From assembly GCA_049511115.1 (NCBI GenBank), contig JBEKYH010000027.1:1-20304 (forward strand): DNA of 20,304 nt, written 5' to 3'. This DNA comes from JBEKYH01 sp049511115. GTDB taxonomy: Bacteria > Planctomycetota > Phycisphaerae > Tepidisphaerales > Tepidisphaeraceae. Below, piece by piece: positions 14,017 through 20,304 of this stretch; positions within the stretch are counted from its first letter, which is position 1; every line of letters starts with the position of its first letter. The notes under the pieces were generated by a model. That model did no database searches. It worked only from the letters and a program-made list of their open reading frames with translations, and was not told the origin of the DNA. Made by a program: the position numbers and the translations under genes.

Positions 14017-14045
14017 GCCTGGCTCCTGAAACCCCGCCTTCGAAA

Positions 14046-15623
14046 TCACGGAATCAGCGACTTCCCACTCATTTCCGCCGGTTGCGGCAGCCCCATCATG
14101 CGCAGCGCCGTCGGCGCCACGTCGGCCAACCTGCCGCCCGTGTGGAGCGTCTTGCCGACAAAGCGGTCGTCAACGGCGATAATCTCCACGTCATACGTCG
14201 TATGCGATGTATGTGGGCACCCCGAGCCGGGGTCGATCATCTGCTCGCAGTTGCCGTGATCGGCCAGCACCAGAACCGCCCCGCCTTGCGCCTGTGCGGC
14301 ATCGACGACTCTGCCCACGCATTCATCGGTCACCTCCACCGCCTTGATGGCCGCCTGGAGCACGCCGGTATGGCCGACCATGTCGCAATTGGCGAAGTTC
14401 ACCACGACCAGATCGTAGACGCCGGAATTAATGCGCTTCACGGTTTCGTCGCAAATCCCGTAGGCGCTCATCTCCGGCTTCTGGTCATAGGTCGAGACTT
14501 CCTTGGCCGAGGGAATGATCTGCCGATCCTCCCCGGGAAACGGCTGGTCGCGGTAGTCGTTGAAGAAGAACGTGACGTGCGGGAATTTTTCCGTCTCGGC
14601 GCAGCGGAATTGCTTCAGGCCCAGGTCGGAAATGTACTCGCCCAGGATGCTGTTCATCTTCGGCGGCTTAGGGTACGCGACATGCACGGGAAGCCCTTCC
14701 TCGTAGGCGGTCAGTGTGCAGTAAAACACATCGAGCTTCTTGCCGCGGTCGAATCCCTTGAAATCGGGAAGTGTGAACGCCTTGGTGATCTCGCGCGGGC
14801 GGTCGCCGCGGTAGTTGTAGAAGATAATCGAGTCGCCGTCCTTCACCGTCGCGCGGGGCGTGACGCCGTCATCGCAGATGATCGACGGGTCCACAAATTC
14901 GTCGCCCGACATGTTCGGCTCGGTGGGATGATCGTAATAATCCTGAATTGCCTCGGCCGCGGAGCGGAATTTTTTTCCCTCGCCAAACGCGATGGCCCGA
15001 TAAGCTTTTTCCACGCGCGCCCAGCGATTGTCGCGGTCCATCGCCCAGTAGCGGCCGTTGATGGTGGCGACTTTTCCGACGCCCATTTCCGCCATCTTGG
15101 CTTCGATCTGTTTGAGGTAGCCCAAACCCGAATTAGGCGGCGTATCGCGGCCGTCCGTGAAGGCGTGGAGAAAAATATTTTTTGCGCCTTTTCGCTTGCA
15201 CAATTCCAGGCAGCCAAAGAGATGCTCCAGCAGTCCGTGCACGCCCGCGTCGGAGACAATTCCAAAGAGATGAATCGCGCCGCCGCGCTTGAGCGCGCTG
15301 TCGATTGCCTCGTTCACCGCCGGGTTGGAAAAGAACTCGCCATTGCGAATTTGCTTGGTAATTCGCACGGATTCCTGGTCCACAATGCGGCCGGCGCCGA
15401 TGTTCTGGTGACCCACTTCACTGTTGCCCATCGTCCCTTCGGGCAGGCCGACGTCAAAGCCGCTGGTGTGAATGAGGGTCGTCGGATAGCGCGCCATCAG
15501 GCGGTCGGCGACGGGGTGTTTGGCGAGGTAAACGGCGTTGGCTTTGTTCCATTCCGGAAAAGGATTTTTACCCCAACCATCCCGGATGACGATAACCATA
15601 GGTCGGACATCTAAACGAGCCAT
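14046..15623 (-). CDS. gpmI: 2,3-bisphosphoglycerate-independent phosphoglycerate mutase
   Basis: Interconverts 3- and 2-phosphoglycerate in glycolysis and gluconeogenesis, using two Mn ions and a phosphoserine intermediate. The 525 residues match the family (about 510-550). Visible are IRDGWG (13-18) with the metal Asp, the nucleophile Ser68 in MGNSEVGHQNIGAGRIV, FTDGRDTPP, ATINGRYWAMDRD, YNYRGDRPREI, NFANCDMVGHTG and ADHGNCEQM with metal ligands. The Leu-Asp common at the first motif is replaced by Arg-Asp. ATG 15623 is used because AAAGGAA lies 5 bases before it; an in-frame TTG at 15638 would place that site inside the gene. It converges with the CPBP protease gene and diverges from the lysine-rich peptide gene. 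Confidence 0.95.
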   Translation of the reverse strand: MARLDVRPMVIVIRDGWGKNPFPEWNKANAVYLAKHPVADRLMARYPTTLIHTSGFDVGLPEGTMGNSEVGHQNIGAGRIVDQESVRITKQIRNGEFFSNPAVNEAIDSALKRGGAIHLFGIVSDAGVHGLLEHLFGCLELCKRKGAKNIFLHAFTDGRDTPPNSGLGYLKQIEAKMAEMGVGKVATINGRYWAMDRDNRWARVEKAYRAIAFGEGKKFRSAAEAIQDYYDHPTEPNMSGDEFVDPSIICDDGVTPRATVKDGDSIIFYNYRGDRPREITKAFTLPDFKGFDRGKKLDVFYCTLTAYEEGLPVHVAYPKPPKMNSILGEYISDLGLKQFRCAETEKFPHVTFFFNDYRDQPFPGEDRQIIPSAKEVSTYDQKPEMSAYGICDETVKRINSGVYDLVVVNFANCDMVGHTGVLQAAIKAVEVTDECVGRVVDAAQAQGGAVLVLADHGNCEQMIDPGSGCPHTSHTTYDVEIIAVDDRFVGKTLHTGGRLADVAPTALRMMGLPQPAEMSGKSLIP

Positions 15624-15702
15624 GAGTTCCTTTCGCAAAACTTCCTTTACAGCTTATCCGAAACCCGATCATTTTTCGCGCCGCCGCGCGTTGAGGAATG
15701 GT

Positions 15703-15719
15703 CCGCGCAAGTTGCGCGG
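15703..15719. promoter_or_regulatory. Perfect 8-bp inverted repeat between gpmI and the Lys-rich peptide gene
   Basis: CCGCGCAA and TTGCGCGG flank a single G. The 17-base element lies in the divergent 200-base region, 80 bases upstream of gpmI and about 48 bases upstream of the -35 box of the peptide gene. It is a candidate regulator-binding site or a small hairpin. Confidence 0.4.
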
Positions 15720-15766
15720 TGCGTGCGGCGTCCGTGAAAAATCAAACATTATCGGCCGGGAAAACA

Positions 15767-15795
15767 TTGACTCAATTTTTCTCCGGTCTTAGAGT
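15767..15795 (+). promoter_or_regulatory. Candidate sigma-70 promoter of the Lys-rich peptide gene
   Basis: The -35 is TTGACT (15767-15772) and the -10 is TAGAGT (15790-15795), with a spacer of exactly 17 bases. Transcription would start near 15802, giving a leader of only about 22 bases that holds the ribosome binding site. Confidence 0.5.
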
Positions 15796-15805
15796 GTGTC
15801 ATCAG

Positions 15806-15814
15806 AAAGGAGGT
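15806..15814 (+). promoter_or_regulatory. Extended Shine-Dalgarno sequence
   Basis: AAAGGAGGT is nearly fully complementary to the 16S rRNA 3' end and lies 9 bases before ATG 15824. It is the strongest ribosome binding site in the window and decides the start of the short peptide against a longer in-frame reading from 15698. Confidence 0.75.
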
Positions 15815-15823
15815 AACAGCGCC

Positions 15824-15892
15824 ATGGCAGTAAAGAAAGCTAAGAAAGCGGCCGTCAAGAAGACGACCAAGAAGACGACCAAGAAGAAGTAA
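15824..15892 (+). CDS. 22-residue lysine-rich peptide (histone H1-tail-like)
   Basis: The reading frame encodes MAVKKAKKAAVKKTTKKTTK plus two more Lys: 11 of 22 residues are Lys and the rest almost only Ala, Thr and Val. It resembles the basic tails of histone H1-like proteins but has no globular part. Support for a real gene comes from a 17-spaced promoter at 15767-15795 and a near-perfect ribosome binding site at 15806-15814. The DNA for the last third is a 12-base tandem repeat AAGAAGACGACC (15857-15868 and 15869-15880) followed by AAGAAGAAG, so length could vary by slippage. A role in nucleic-acid binding or polyamine-like charge balance is inference. A longer product starting at 15698 is unlikely because it lacks a start site. 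Confidence 0.62.
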   Translation: MAVKKAKKAAVKKTTKKTTKKK

Positions 15893-16097
15893 CGTCGGCG
15901 GCGCCTAAACGGCGCAAGCGCGTTTCATCCGGACGCGTGGCTCCAATCGACTTCACCGTCTTGGCTCGTCCGGAACCTTCAGGTCAAGTTTCCAGATCGT
16001 TACCCTTAATTTCGTCCACGGCCTTTGGCTCCAACATTAGGCCTGGAACACCGAAGAGAGCGTCCCTGCCACGGCGACGCTTTCTTCGTTTTTATAG
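15893..16097. other. Intergenic region without a gene
   Basis: About 205 bases with a small hairpin GCGCC-TAAAC-GGCGC (15901-15915) directly after the Lys-rich peptide gene and no T-run, so it is not a clear intrinsic terminator. I see no open frame with a start site in either direction and no clear promoter for the permease gene. Confidence 0.4.
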
Positions 16098-16967
16098 ATG
16101 GATACAATTAACCTCGTGCAAAACCCAGTGCGGAACCCCGTGCAGACTCCCGTCCAGAACCCCCCTTCCAATCCAATCGGCACGCTGTTGCCGGCGCTCT
16201 CGCTGTGCCAGCGCGAACTGGTTCGTTTCGTCCGTCAGCGCAATCGCATCGTCGGCGCGCTGGCCACGCCGATCGTCTTTTGGCTGCTGATCGGCCTGGG
16301 AATGGGCCACAGTTTCAACGCCGGCGCCGGACCCGACGGCACCGACTACATGCGCTATTTCTTCCCCGGCACGGTCATCATGATCCTCCTCTTCACCGCG
16401 ATCTTCTCGACGATTTCCATCATCGAAGACCGCCGCGAGGGATTTTTGCAATCCGTACTCGTCGCCCCCGTTTCGCGGATGGCCATCGTCCTTGGCAAAG
16501 TCCTCGGCGGGACGCTGCTGGCGTTCGGCCAGGGATTGCTGTTCCTGCTCCTCGCCCCCTTGATCGGCGTATCCCTCGACTTGCCGTCTTTCCTCCTCGC
16601 CTGCGGATTTCTATTCGTTGTCTCCTTCGCGCTGACTGGCCTGGGCTTTTGCATCGCCTGGCGGATGAGCTCGACGCAGGGCTTCCACGCCATCATGAAC
16701 CTCTTCCTCATGCCCATGTGGTTTTTATCGGGAGCGCTTTTCCCGGCCAGGGGGGCCATGCGATGGGTTATGGGGCTTAATCCCCTGACCTACGGCCTGG
16801 CCGGTTTGCGGCGGGCGCTTTATTTCAGTAGCTTGGATCATGCGTCGGCCGCTGCACTCCTGCCGGGATGGGCCGCTTGCATCGGCGTGACGCTTTTGTT
16901 CGCCGTCGTGATGTTCGCATTGGCCAGCCTCATGGCCCGCGGCACGGTCGCGGCTGATTTGCAATAA
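16098..16967 (+). CDS. ABC-2 type transporter permease
   Basis: A 289-residue integral membrane subunit of an ABC exporter. After a polar N-terminus with a repeated NPV/NPVQ pattern (residues 9-26) come six hydrophobic helices. They include VGALATPIVFWLLIGLG, TVIMILLFTAIFSTISII, LLFLLLAPLIGVSLDL and the closing LNPLTYGLAGLRRAL motif typical of DrrB/NodJ-like ABC-2 proteins. RREGFLQSVLVAPVSR is the conserved cytoplasmic coupling loop (E-x-G-x-x-x-x-LLV-P-SR). No ATPase gene is adjacent, which is unusual for this family. It is followed 47 bases later by SCO1 and DUF420 on the same strand, so it may help deliver copper, heme or another component during oxidase assembly. No ribosome binding site is visible before ATG 16098, so the exact start is uncertain. 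Confidence 0.85.
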   Translation: MDTINLVQNPVRNPVQTPVQNPPSNPIGTLLPALSLCQRELVRFVRQRNRIVGALATPIVFWLLIGLGMGHSFNAGAGPDGTDYMRYFFPGTVIMILLFTAIFSTISIIEDRREGFLQSVLVAPVSRMAIVLGKVLGGTLLAFGQGLLFLLLAPLIGVSLDLPSFLLACGFLFVVSFALTGLGFCIAWRMSSTQGFHAIMNLFLMPMWFLSGALFPARGAMRWVMGLNPLTYGLAGLRRALYFSSLDHASAAALLPGWAACIGVTLLFAVVMFALASLMARGTVAADLQ

Positions 16968-17014
16968 ACGTTGCTTCTGGATGGAACCAGTTTTGGAAGG
17001 AAGAGTCTCTTAGC

Positions 17015-17638
17015 ATGAGCCCGCCTGTCAAAGTTCTGACGATTCTGCTTTGGGTCGTCGCCGTCACCGGAATGGTTTCGGTGGTCGCCGTGCAACTCTG
17101 GTCCCGCGACCGGCAAGCGCAGGCGGATGAGCAATCCCTCGGCGAACCGATCGTCGCCCCCGACTTTGCCCTGACCGATCAGCTTGGCCGCCAGGTCACC
17201 ACGCAGGACCTGCGCGGCCACGCCTGGATTGCCGATTTTATTTTCACCGAGTGCGCCTCTGCCTGCCCGATCATGAGCCACAACCTCGCGTCACTGCAAA
17301 CTCGGATCCCCACCGACGTGAAATTCATCTCCTTCTCGGTTGATCCCGAACACGATACGCCGCCGGTGCTGCTGGCCTACGCCAAACAATACGGCGCTGA
17401 CAACGACCGGTGGCGCTTCCTGACCGGCAACAAGGACACGGTCATGGATGCAGTACATGGCATGAAAGTCTCCATCGTTCCCGCCACGCAAAGCAGCCAG
17501 ATCGAACATGACGTGCATTTCCTGTTGATGGATTCCTCGTGCCGCCTGCACGGCGTTTACGACAGCCGCATCCAGGGCGAATTGGACAGGCTCGTCGCCG
17601 ATTCCACGGCCCTTGCGGCCCAAGAGAGCAAGCCGTGA
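17015..17638 (+). CDS. SCO1/SenC family copper chaperone for cytochrome c oxidase
   Basis: A 207-residue membrane-anchored thioredoxin-fold protein that delivers copper to, or reduces, the CuA site of cytochrome oxidase. Residues 7-29 form the N-terminal membrane anchor. The copper site is C80 and C84 in ECASACPIM (CxxxC) with His165 in IEHDVHFLLMD. Other family marks are PDFALTDQLGRQVTTQDLRG, WIADFIFTEC and FISFSVDPEHDTP. GGAAGGAAG lies 14 bases or so before ATG 17015. The stop overlaps the GTG start of the DUF420 gene (GTGA), indicating translational coupling. An ABC-2 permease lies 47 bases upstream. Together the three look like an oxidase-assembly operon without the oxidase itself. Confidence 0.92.
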   Translation: MSPPVKVLTILLWVVAVTGMVSVVAVQLWSRDRQAQADEQSLGEPIVAPDFALTDQLGRQVTTQDLRGHAWIADFIFTECASACPIMSHNLASLQTRIPTDVKFISFSVDPEHDTPPVLLAYAKQYGADNDRWRFLTGNKDTVMDAVHGMKVSIVPATQSSQIEHDVHFLLMDSSCRLHGVYDSRIQGELDRLVADSTALAAQESKP

Positions 17639-18063
17639 CTTACGGCCTGGTGGAAGTAAATGCCACACTCAACGCGACCAGCGCCATCCTGCTGGCCACC
17701 GCCTTCCTGTGCATCAAATATGGCAAGTGGAAAGCCCACGGCTGGCTGATGGTGTCGGCCACGGTGGTCTCGGCCGTCTTCCTCGCCTGCTATCTCACCT
17801 ACCACTACCAGAACGGCGAAAAATCCACGCGCCTCCACTCCGGCGATTGGCTGCGCACGCTGTACCTGCTGGTTCTGCTGCCGCATCTCGTGCTGGCGGT
17901 GGGAATGCTGCCGATGATCTACCTGACCCTCACGCGAGCCTACAACCGCCAATGGCCCAAGCATAAACGCATCGCACTGCCGACGTTTTGGATATGGCTG
18001 TACGTGAGCTTCAGCGGGGTGGTGGTGTATTTCATGCTGTACCACACGCGATTGGCGACGTGA
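17635..18063 (+). CDS. DUF420 membrane protein (possible cytochrome oxidase assembly factor, CtaM/YozB-like)
   Basis: A 142-residue protein with four transmembrane helices: about 12-27, 38-58, 74-95 and 114-135. Polar residues conserved in DUF420 are seen in KWKAHGWLM, TYHYQNGEK, HLVLAVGML and KRIALPTFWIWLYVSFSGVVVYFMLYH. The start is a GTG at 17635 that overlaps the SCO1 stop by four bases. In Gram-positive bacteria the DUF420 protein YozB (CtaM) is linked to maturation of cytochrome oxidases, which fits the SCO1 neighbour; the same role here is inference. An alternative in-frame start further upstream (17539) would overlap SCO1 by 100 bases and is not needed. Confidence 0.85.
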   Translation: MTYGLVEVNATLNATSAILLATAFLCIKYGKWKAHGWLMVSATVVSAVFLACYLTYHYQNGEKSTRLHSGDWLRTLYLLVLLPHLVLAVGMLPMIYLTLTRAYNRQWPKHKRIALPTFWIWLYVSFSGVVVYFMLYHTRLAT

Positions 18064-18074
18064 GGGGGCGGACA

Positions 18075-18097
18075 GCCAATCTTTGCCAAATCTTGGC
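18075..18097. promoter_or_regulatory. Candidate ParD operator overlapping the -35 box
   Basis: An inverted repeat GCCAA-ATC-TTGGC (18085-18097) overlaps the -35 hexamer. A further GCCAA (18075-18079) lies 10 bases upstream in the same orientation, one helical turn away. This layout suits cooperative binding by a ribbon-helix-helix antitoxin such as ParD. Inference from sequence only. Confidence 0.45.
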
Positions 18098-18111
18098 CGA
18101 TGCACTAAAAT
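18083..18111 (+). promoter_or_regulatory. Candidate promoter of parDE, predicting a leaderless mRNA
   Basis: The -35 is TTGCCA (18083-18088), the spacer is 17 bases, and the -10 is TAAAAT (18106-18111). Transcription would begin about 7 bases later, at or next to the ATG at 18118. No Shine-Dalgarno sequence precedes the ATG, which agrees with leaderless translation. Confidence 0.55.
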
Positions 18112-18117
18112 ACTGGC

Positions 18118-18414
18118 ATGGCCGCCGAACCCTCTGCAATCACCATGAACGTGTCCCTGCCCCTGCCGCTTAAACTGTACGTGGACGGCAAGGTCTCCTC
18201 GGGCATCTACGGCTCGGCCAGTGAGTTCGTGCGCGAGGCCATCCGCGAGAAGTTCCAACGCGATCAGGACCGCCAGGAAGGCAAAGCCGAACTGACCGCT
18301 AAGCTGCTGGACGGACTGAGCAGCGGCGAGCCGATCCCGCTTACGGAAGCTTATTTCAAAGGAAAGAAGAAGGCTCTCGCTCCCAAAATCGGCCGGATGA
18401 ATAAGCGATCATGA
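18118..18414 (+). CDS. parD: ParD-like antitoxin
   Basis: A 98-residue type II antitoxin. The N-terminus ITMNVSLPLPLKLYVDGKV is the ribbon of a ribbon-helix-helix domain, and GIYGSASEFVREAIREKF (29-46) carries the two helices with the S-x-S-EFVREA pattern of ParD1 proteins. The rest is a charged, probably flexible toxin-binding tail ending in RMNKRS. Its last four bases overlap the toxin start (ATGA at 18411-18414). It should neutralise ParE and repress its own promoter. ATG 18118 has no ribosome binding site, and the promoter just upstream predicts a leaderless transcript; an internal ATG at 18145 is an alternative but also lacks a site. Confidence 0.88.
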   Translation: MAAEPSAITMNVSLPLPLKLYVDGKVSSGIYGSASEFVREAIREKFQRDQDRQEGKAELTAKLLDGLSSGEPIPLTEAYFKGKKKALAPKIGRMNKRS

Positions 18415-18743
18415 AATATGCCGTGCGGATACGGCCCGCGGCGGACGCCGATGTGGACGGTGCCGCTGTCTTCATCGCGCGGGACAACATTGGGGCCGCA
18501 TTGCGTTTCTATGATGCGGTAGAACGTACCCTTCGCCAGATTCGGGAACACCCCAATCGCTGGCCGCGGTATGAGCTTGACCACCCGCGGCTTGCCGGGC
18601 TGCGTAAACGTTCTGTGGTTGGCTTCAAAAGTTACTTGGTCTTTTATCTGATTGAGGAGGAGGGGATCATCGATGTCATCCGCGTACTGCACGGCGCGCG
18701 GGACATTTCGGCTGTGCTCGGTGATGACTCAATCGACCCGTGA
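18411..18743 (+). CDS. parE: ParE/RelE-superfamily toxin
   Basis: A 110-residue toxin with the ParE outline: YAVRIRPAADADVDGAAVFI (strand and first helix), AALRFYDAVERTLRQIREHPNRW (helical hairpin with the common REHP-x-RW end), a central strand RSVVGFKSYLVFYLIEEEGII, and the closing strand VIRVLHGARDI. Proteins of this type act on DNA gyrase or, as RelE relatives, on mRNA at the ribosome; the R-VLHGARD ending is typical of ParE. Its ATG overlaps the parD stop (ATGA), so the two are translated in a coupled way. The gene is full length and looks functional. The stop lies 23 bases from the convergent CE15 gene. Confidence 0.9.
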   Translation: MKYAVRIRPAADADVDGAAVFIARDNIGAALRFYDAVERTLRQIREHPNRWPRYELDHPRLAGLRKRSVVGFKSYLVFYLIEEEGIIDVIRVLHGARDISAVLGDDSIDP

Positions 18744-18766
18744 GGAATCAGACCAATGCTCACCCT

Positions 18767-20137
18767 TCACCGCCCCGGCGCATGCAAATACTTCCCCGCA
18801 AACGTCAAAAACGCCTTCCAATCCGTCGGGCTCGCCATATGCCCGCCGGCGTGATAATTGAAGCCCAAATCCCCCGTGATAAGCGGATGGTCCAGCTCCG
18901 GCACCTCCGTCGTGCCGATATCCGCTTTGCCCAGCAACCGGTAAACCGGTCCGGCGGCCACCTCGGCGAGGAATTCGCCCCTGGGGTCGGACCATTGGTC
19001 GGTGCTGCCGCCGCCGATGAAGACGGGGTGCGGGGCGTTGAGGGCGATCAGCATATGTGCGTCCACGGGCATGTCATTCCAGTGGCCTGGATACTTTTGA
19101 AAGTTGCCGGCAAATTGCCAGGGGAAATTCTGGGCCATGTCGTCGATGGTCTCGCCATAATCGCGCCGCGACAGGCTCGATCCCATCTCCCCGCCGCAGC
19201 TTGAGAAGACGACGGCCACGCGCGGGTCCTGTGCCCCGGCCCACAGGACCGTCTTGCCCAGGCGCGAGTGGCCCATGATGGCGATCTGCTTCGGATCAAT
19301 CGCCGCGTCGGTTTGCAGGTAGTCGATCACGCGGCTCATCCCCCACGCCCAGGCGGAGATCGTGCCCCATTCATCCGCCGCCGGCGCGGTCTGTCCCGGG
19401 GCGAGCGTGAGGCCGATGGTCCCGGACGTGAACGTGTTGATGGCGTCGGGCTGGATGTCGGTGTAGGTGATCGTCGCGTAGGCCCACCCGCGGGCGATGA
19501 TGTCGGCGATGGGGTCGCCGCCGGGGATTGGGCCGCGAGCGGCGCCGCGACCGCCGGCGACTAATCCGCGGGTTGGAAGCGTAGCGGCGCCGGCGCGAGT
19601 GTGTGCGCGAGTTCCGCGCGGGGCGGCGAATCCGAAGTTGATGCAGAAAATCACCGGCACCGGCCCGGCCGCATTCACCGGCGTATCCAGCGTGAGGTTA
19701 ATATTGGGACCATTGGGCGAATCGCCGATGTGGCCGACTATGTGCTTGGTGAGGGCAGCGCCGTTGAGCGCCGCCGCGCCGCTGGAGGCAACCGTCCAGG
19801 TCACCTTGGGCGCGTTATCCGGAACGCGGCCGTAAATTTCCGTCTCGTAAAAATGCAGAATTTCCGGGCGGCGCTGATTAAACCAGGTATCGGCATCCTT
19901 CACCGGCTGACCATTCGCCAGCACGAGCGGATCGGGCAGGGTGTAGTTGCCGACCTTGGATTCATCGTAGTTGGAAACATGCCCCGTGCGCGCGGCCACG
20001 CGAATGGCGTTGCCGTTCGCGTCGGTGCGATTGACCGGCCGCGTCGCGGGGCGATTGGTCTGGCTCCAGGCGCAAGTTGCGGAACTCGAAGTTATCAATA
20101 CTACCACGAAAAAGCGGAGGGTTGATGTGCGGGTCAT
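18767..20137 (-). CDS. CE15 glucuronoyl-esterase-like secreted alpha/beta hydrolase
   Basis: A 456-residue secreted esterase. The likely substrate is the ester between 4-O-methyl-glucuronic acid of xylan and lignin, or a related acyl or methyl ester. A signal peptide covers residues 1-25. WFNQRRPEILHFYETEIYGR (85-104) is the opening block of the family. The catalytic residues are Ser291 in MGHSRLGKTVLWAGA, Glu317 in SCGGEMGSSLSRR, and His433 in YHAGGHMASPTDW. DAHMLIALNAPHPVFIGGG is the strand before the last helix. A Gly/Ala/Arg-rich insert (about 172-207) replaces a loop seen as short in many relatives. ATG 20137 has no clear ribosome binding site; the signal peptide supports it. Convergent with parE. 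Confidence 0.88.
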   Translation of the reverse strand: MTRTSTLRFFVVVLITSSSATCAWSQTNRPATRPVNRTDANGNAIRVAARTGHVSNYDESKVGNYTLPDPLVLANGQPVKDADTWFNQRRPEILHFYETEIYGRVPDNAPKVTWTVASSGAAALNGAALTKHIVGHIGDSPNGPNINLTLDTPVNAAGPVPVIFCINFGFAAPRGTRAHTRAGAATLPTRGLVAGGRGAARGPIPGGDPIADIIARGWAYATITYTDIQPDAINTFTSGTIGLTLAPGQTAPAADEWGTISAWAWGMSRVIDYLQTDAAIDPKQIAIMGHSRLGKTVLWAGAQDPRVAVVFSSCGGEMGSSLSRRDYGETIDDMAQNFPWQFAGNFQKYPGHWNDMPVDAHMLIALNAPHPVFIGGGSTDQWSDPRGEFLAEVAAGPVYRLLGKADIGTTEVPELDHPLITGDLGFNYHAGGHMASPTDWKAFLTFAGKYLHAPGR

Positions 20138-20304
20138 GTGAAAGAAAATAGGTCTTAAGCGGCGGACTGTAAAGGCGACGCGACGTCGCTTTTGGTCCCC
20201 TCTCAGGGCAATCGCGTTTGACCGCGTCCCTCTGGTCCCCTCTCCATGTACTCAGGGAGAGGGATAGGGTGAGGGTCGTTTTTGACTGGCCAATGACATT
20301 CGAA
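20138..20304. repeat. Intergenic region with a CCCTCTCC/GGAGAGGG hairpin and short direct repeats
   Basis: TGGTCCCCTCTC occurs at 20193-20204 and again at 20233-20244. A hairpin with 8-bp arms CCCTCTCC (20238-20245) and GGAGAGGG (20256-20263) and a 10-base loop follows, then GATAGGGTGAGGGT. Sequences like this recur as intergenic repeats in many GC-rich bacterial genomes. GCGACGCGACGTCGCTTTT near 20175-20193 may be a further small hairpin. No gene is seen. Confidence 0.5.

Noticed and set aside
14082..15614. 510-codon open frame on the plus strand antisense to gpmI
   Set aside because: It mirrors gpmI codons in a GC-rich genome, has no family resemblance, and gpmI is unambiguous on the other strand.
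15698..15823. Longer form of the Lys-rich protein
   Set aside because: No start site upstream, the promoter lies within it, and the strong ribosome binding site points to ATG 15824.

Overview
The window looks like a chromosomal segment of a GC-rich planctomycete, most likely from or near the class Phycisphaerae. The clues are two PEP-CTERM secreted proteins, plant-polysaccharide esterases with Sec signals (a rhamnogalacturonan acetylesterase and a CE15 glucuronoyl-esterase-like protein), a membrane-anchored GspE-like ATPase relative, an SCO1 plus DUF420 pair, and short genes scattered on both strands in small operons. The taxonomic call is inference from gene content; no rRNA is present.

Layout. 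1-1163 (minus): a rhamnogalacturonan acetylesterase cut by the window edge, with a decayed 3' remnant of a rhamnogalacturonan lyase directly upstream. 1164-1811: a tRNA-Ser(GGA) flanked by palindromes and small tandem repeats, then about 400 bases with no gene. 1812-3291 (plus): a tandem pair of paralogous PEP-CTERM proteins. 3292-3760: a frameshifted NHL-repeat remnant. 3761-5871 (plus): 6-phosphogluconolactonase, a PmtA-like methyltransferase, and two tandem small ribbon-helix-helix-like proteins. 5881-7092 (minus): a HlyD-type membrane fusion protein. 7291-11055 (plus): a three-gene set of envelope proteins: a small membrane protein, a membrane-anchored GspE/PilB homologue that has lost its ATPase motifs, and a CvpA-like protein with a large soluble domain. 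11067-12900 (minus): a PDZ protein, an XRE regulator and trpC. 13009-14016 (plus): a CPBP-type intramembrane protease with an internal duplication. 14046-15623 (minus): gpmI. 15824-15892 (plus): a 22-residue lysine-rich peptide with a near-textbook promoter and ribosome binding site. 16098-18063 (plus): an ABC-2 permease, SCO1 and DUF420, probably serving cytochrome oxidase assembly. 18118-18743 (plus): a ParDE toxin-antitoxin pair whose promoter predicts a leaderless mRNA. 18767-20137 (minus): the CE15 esterase. 20138-20304: an intergenic stretch with a hairpin of the CCCTCTCC/GGAGAGGG type.

Central metabolism (pgl, gpmI, trpC) is mixed with carbohydrate-degrading and envelope functions and shows no large mobile element. 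The two ends carry pectin and glucuronoxylan side-chain esterases, which fits a saprophytic polysaccharide degrader. The most unusual item is the GspE-like pseudo-ATPase at 7841-9586 and its membrane-protein neighbours. The lysine-rich micropeptide and the compact parDE control region are next.
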